Below, piece by piece: positions 62,480-64,000 of a stretch of 64,000 nt of DNA (its first letter is position 1; the number at the start of each line of letters is the position of its first letter). Source of the stretch: Mesorhizobium sp. dw_380 (GTDB taxonomy: Bacteria > Pseudomonadota > Alphaproteobacteria > Rhizobiales > Rhizobiaceae); assembly GCF_018588885.1 (NCBI RefSeq), contig NZ_JAFFIW010000016.1, positions 62,001 through 126,000 on the forward strand, read 5' to 3'. The notes under the pieces are model-generated. The model did no database searches, was not told where the DNA came from, and saw only the letters and a list, made by a program, of their open reading frames with translations. The position numbers and the translations under genes were made by a program.

Positions 62480-62608
62480 GTCCTTCTCCCCGTTCACGGG
62501 GAGAAGATGGCGGCAGCCAGATGAGGGGCGGCGCGAACCTTCGAGTGCTGGCGCTGCCCCTCATCCGGCCCTTCGGGCCACCTTCTCCCCGTGAACAGGG
62601 CGAAGGAA
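62480..62608. repeat. Palindromic repeat between the oxidoreductase and the dehydrogenase-like gene
   Basis: Outer arms TCCTTCTCCCCGTTCACGGG at 62480 and the reverse-complementary CACCTTCTCCCCGTGAACAG type at about 62579 pair in both directions, with inner GATGAGGGGC/GCCCCTCAT arms. It sits between two convergent genes and may end transcription of both. Confidence 0.8.
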
Positions 62609-62614
62609 GAAGCG

Positions 62615-64000
62615 CTACATCCTCGTCCGCTCGGCCTTGGGGTCATACATCGGCTTCAGAGATGCCTCCGCCGCGAAACGCTCGCCGGCGATTTCGATCT
62701 CGTAGGATGAGGCCAGCACATCCGCCTCGGTCTCGCCCTGGCTGGGCACGTAGCCCAGCCCGACCGCGCCGCCGAGATGGTGGCCGTAATTGCCTGAGGT
62801 GATCGGGCCGACGATCTTGCCATCGCGCAGGATCGCTTCGTTGTGGAAGAGCAGAGGCTGCGGGTCCTTCAGGCGGAACTGGACCAGCCGGCGGTTCAAT
62901 CCGGCTTCCTTTTTCTTCAGCACGGCGTCGCGACCAATGAAGTCGCCCTTTGCCGTTTTCACGGCAAAACCGAGGCCGGCTTCCAGCACATTGTCCTCAT
63001 CGGTGATGTCATGGCCGAAATGGCGGAAAGCCTTTTCGATGCGGCAGGAATCCAGCGTGTGCAGGCCGCAGAGTTTCAGGCCGACATCGGCGCCGGCCTC
63101 CTCGATCGCCTCGAAGACATGGGCGGCCTGGTCGGTCGAGACATAGAGCTCCCAGCCGAGCTCGCCGACATAGGTGACGCGGTGGGCGCGGGCGAGGCCC
63201 ATGCCGATCTCGATCTCCTGGAATGTCCCGAACGGATTTTTCTCGTTGGAGAAATCGTTCGGGCTGATTTTCTGGATCAGTTTTCGCGCATCCGGGCCCA
63301 TCACGCAGAGCACGCTTTCGGCTGCGGTCACATCCGTGATGACAACGAATTCGTCGGCCAGATGCTTGCGCAGCCAGGCGAGGTCGCGCTGCAGCGTGGC
63401 GCCAGGCACGACGAGGAAGTAGGCGGTTTCCGACAGCCTGGACACGGTGAGGTCGCTTTCGATGCCGCCGCGCTGGTTGAGCATCTGCGTGTAGGCGATC
63501 TTGCCGGGCGCCACGTCCATGTCGTTGGCGCAGAGCCTTTGCAGGAACGCGCAGGCGTCGCGGCCTTCGACTCGGATCTTGCCGAACGAGGTCATGTCGA
63601 ACAGGCCTACCTTGTTGCGGACCGCCAGATGTTCCTCGCGCTGGTTGTCGAACCAGTTTTGCCGCTTCCAGGAATAGCGGTATTCGCGCTCTTGTCCCTC
63701 ACGGGCGAACCAGTTGGCCCGCTCCCAGCCGGCGACTTCGCCGAAGACGGCGCCGCGCGCCTTCAGATGCTCGTGCAAGGGCGAGCGCCTGATGTTGCGC
63801 GATGTCGCCATCTGGCGATAGGGGAAATGGTCGGCATAGAGCAGGCCGAGTGTTTCCGAAACGCGCTCCTTGAGATAGCGACGGTTCTTCTGGAACGGCT
63901 GGGCGCGGCGGATGTCGACTTCCCACAGGTCGAAGGGCGCTTCGCCATCATTGATCCACTGCGCCAATGCCATGCCGGCGCCGCCGGAGGACACGATGCC
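62615..64000 (-). CDS. FAD-dependent dimethylglycine/sarcosine dehydrogenase-like protein (5' end outside window)
   Basis: The minus-strand frame is open from the right edge to the stop at 62615, about 460 residues. The part at the edge (SSGGAGMALAQWINDGEAPFDLWEVD) is the end of an FAD oxidoreductase domain, and the N-terminus is missing. The rest is a GcvT-like folate-binding domain (VGLFDMTSFGKIRVEG, YTQMLNQRGGIESDLTV, YVGELGWELYVS) and a glycine-cleavage T C-terminal barrel. This fused layout is typical of dimethylglycine and sarcosine dehydrogenases that pass methyl groups to tetrahydrofolate. Confidence 0.88.
   Translation of the reverse strand, partial: GIVSSGGAGMALAQWINDGEAPFDLWEVDIRRAQPFQKNRRYLKERVSETLGLLYADHFPYRQMATSRNIRRSPLHEHLKARGAVFGEVAGWERANWFAREGQEREYRYSWKRQNWFDNQREEHLAVRNKVGLFDMTSFGKIRVEGRDACAFLQRLCANDMDVAPGKIAYTQMLNQRGGIESDLTVSRLSETAYFLVVPGATLQRDLAWLRKHLADEFVVITDVTAAESVLCVMGPDARKLIQKISPNDFSNEKNPFGTFQEIEIGMGLARAHRVTYVGELGWELYVSTDQAAHVFEAIEEAGADVGLKLCGLHTLDSCRIEKAFRHFGHDITDEDNVLEAGLGFAVKTAKGDFIGRDAVLKKKEAGLNRRLVQFRLKDPQPLLFHNEAILRDGKIVGPITSGNYGHHLGGAVGLGYVPSQGETEADVLASSYEIEIAGERFAAEASLKPMYDPKAERTRM

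Overview
The window comes from the chromosome of a GC-rich alphaproteobacterium. It is most likely a Mesorhizobium or a close relative. Evidence for this is the rhizobial nuoA-N order followed by birA, rnj, mce, proS and lolCD, the aerobic (CobN-type) cobalamin genes, a tRNA-Leu(GAG), and several families of rhizobial palindromic repeats. No insertion sequence, phage gene, CRISPR array or rRNA was seen.

Layout. (1) 1-5040, minus strand: a B12-riboswitch-controlled operon of a DUF1636 ferredoxin-like protein, cobW and cobN. CobN runs off the left edge and carries two palindromic repeats in frame. (2) 5055-6254: a YcaQ-type DNA glycosylase. (3) 6589-22930: the full 14-subunit complex I operon, with one extra gene between nuoD and nuoE and one between nuoF and nuoG. 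(4) 22935-30716: birA, ribonuclease J, methylmalonyl-CoA epimerase, a DUF1467 protein, a minus-strand small RNA, proS, lolC/E, lolD and a GYD-domain protein. (5) 30717-31684: a gene-poor stretch holding an alphaproteobacterial LexA box in front of a 28-residue membrane peptide. (6) 31685-37081: a START-like/M50 fusion protease, lipB, tRNA-Leu, and a minus-strand set of mipA (interrupted by an amber codon), response regulator and histidine kinase. (7) 37372-42598, minus strand: mtkB, mtkA, mcl and sgaA (the serine-cycle/malyl-CoA module) beside a LuxR-type regulator whose receiver has lost its phosphorylation residues. (8) 42809-49180: mgtE, a MerR regulator, two membrane proteins, an MFS transporter and a Rieske oxygenase. 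(9) 49336-54208: a second B12 riboswitch with cbtB, cbtA, cobP and cobO, then cobD and cobC in opposite directions, and a tyrosine-phosphatase-like gene. (10) 54209-61099: creatininase and RidA genes divergent from an ABC transporter, an amidohydrolase and an FAD-linked oxidase. A sigma-54 promoter precedes the transporter, which suggests a nitrogen-scavenging unit. (11) 61302-64000: two tandem flavodoxin-fold oxidoreductases and the C-terminal part of a dimethylglycine/sarcosine dehydrogenase-like protein that runs off the right edge.

The most unusual signals are: (a) palindromic repeats translated inside CobN, one of which has a non-coding sister copy at 61113-61279; (b) a LexA-controlled 28-aa membrane peptide that resembles SOS division inhibitors in design; (c) the sigma-54-linked nitrogen-compound cluster; (d) a phosphatase gene translationally coupled to cobC that could fill a missing step of B12 synthesis; (e) a phosphorylation-dead regulator next to the serine-cycle genes.
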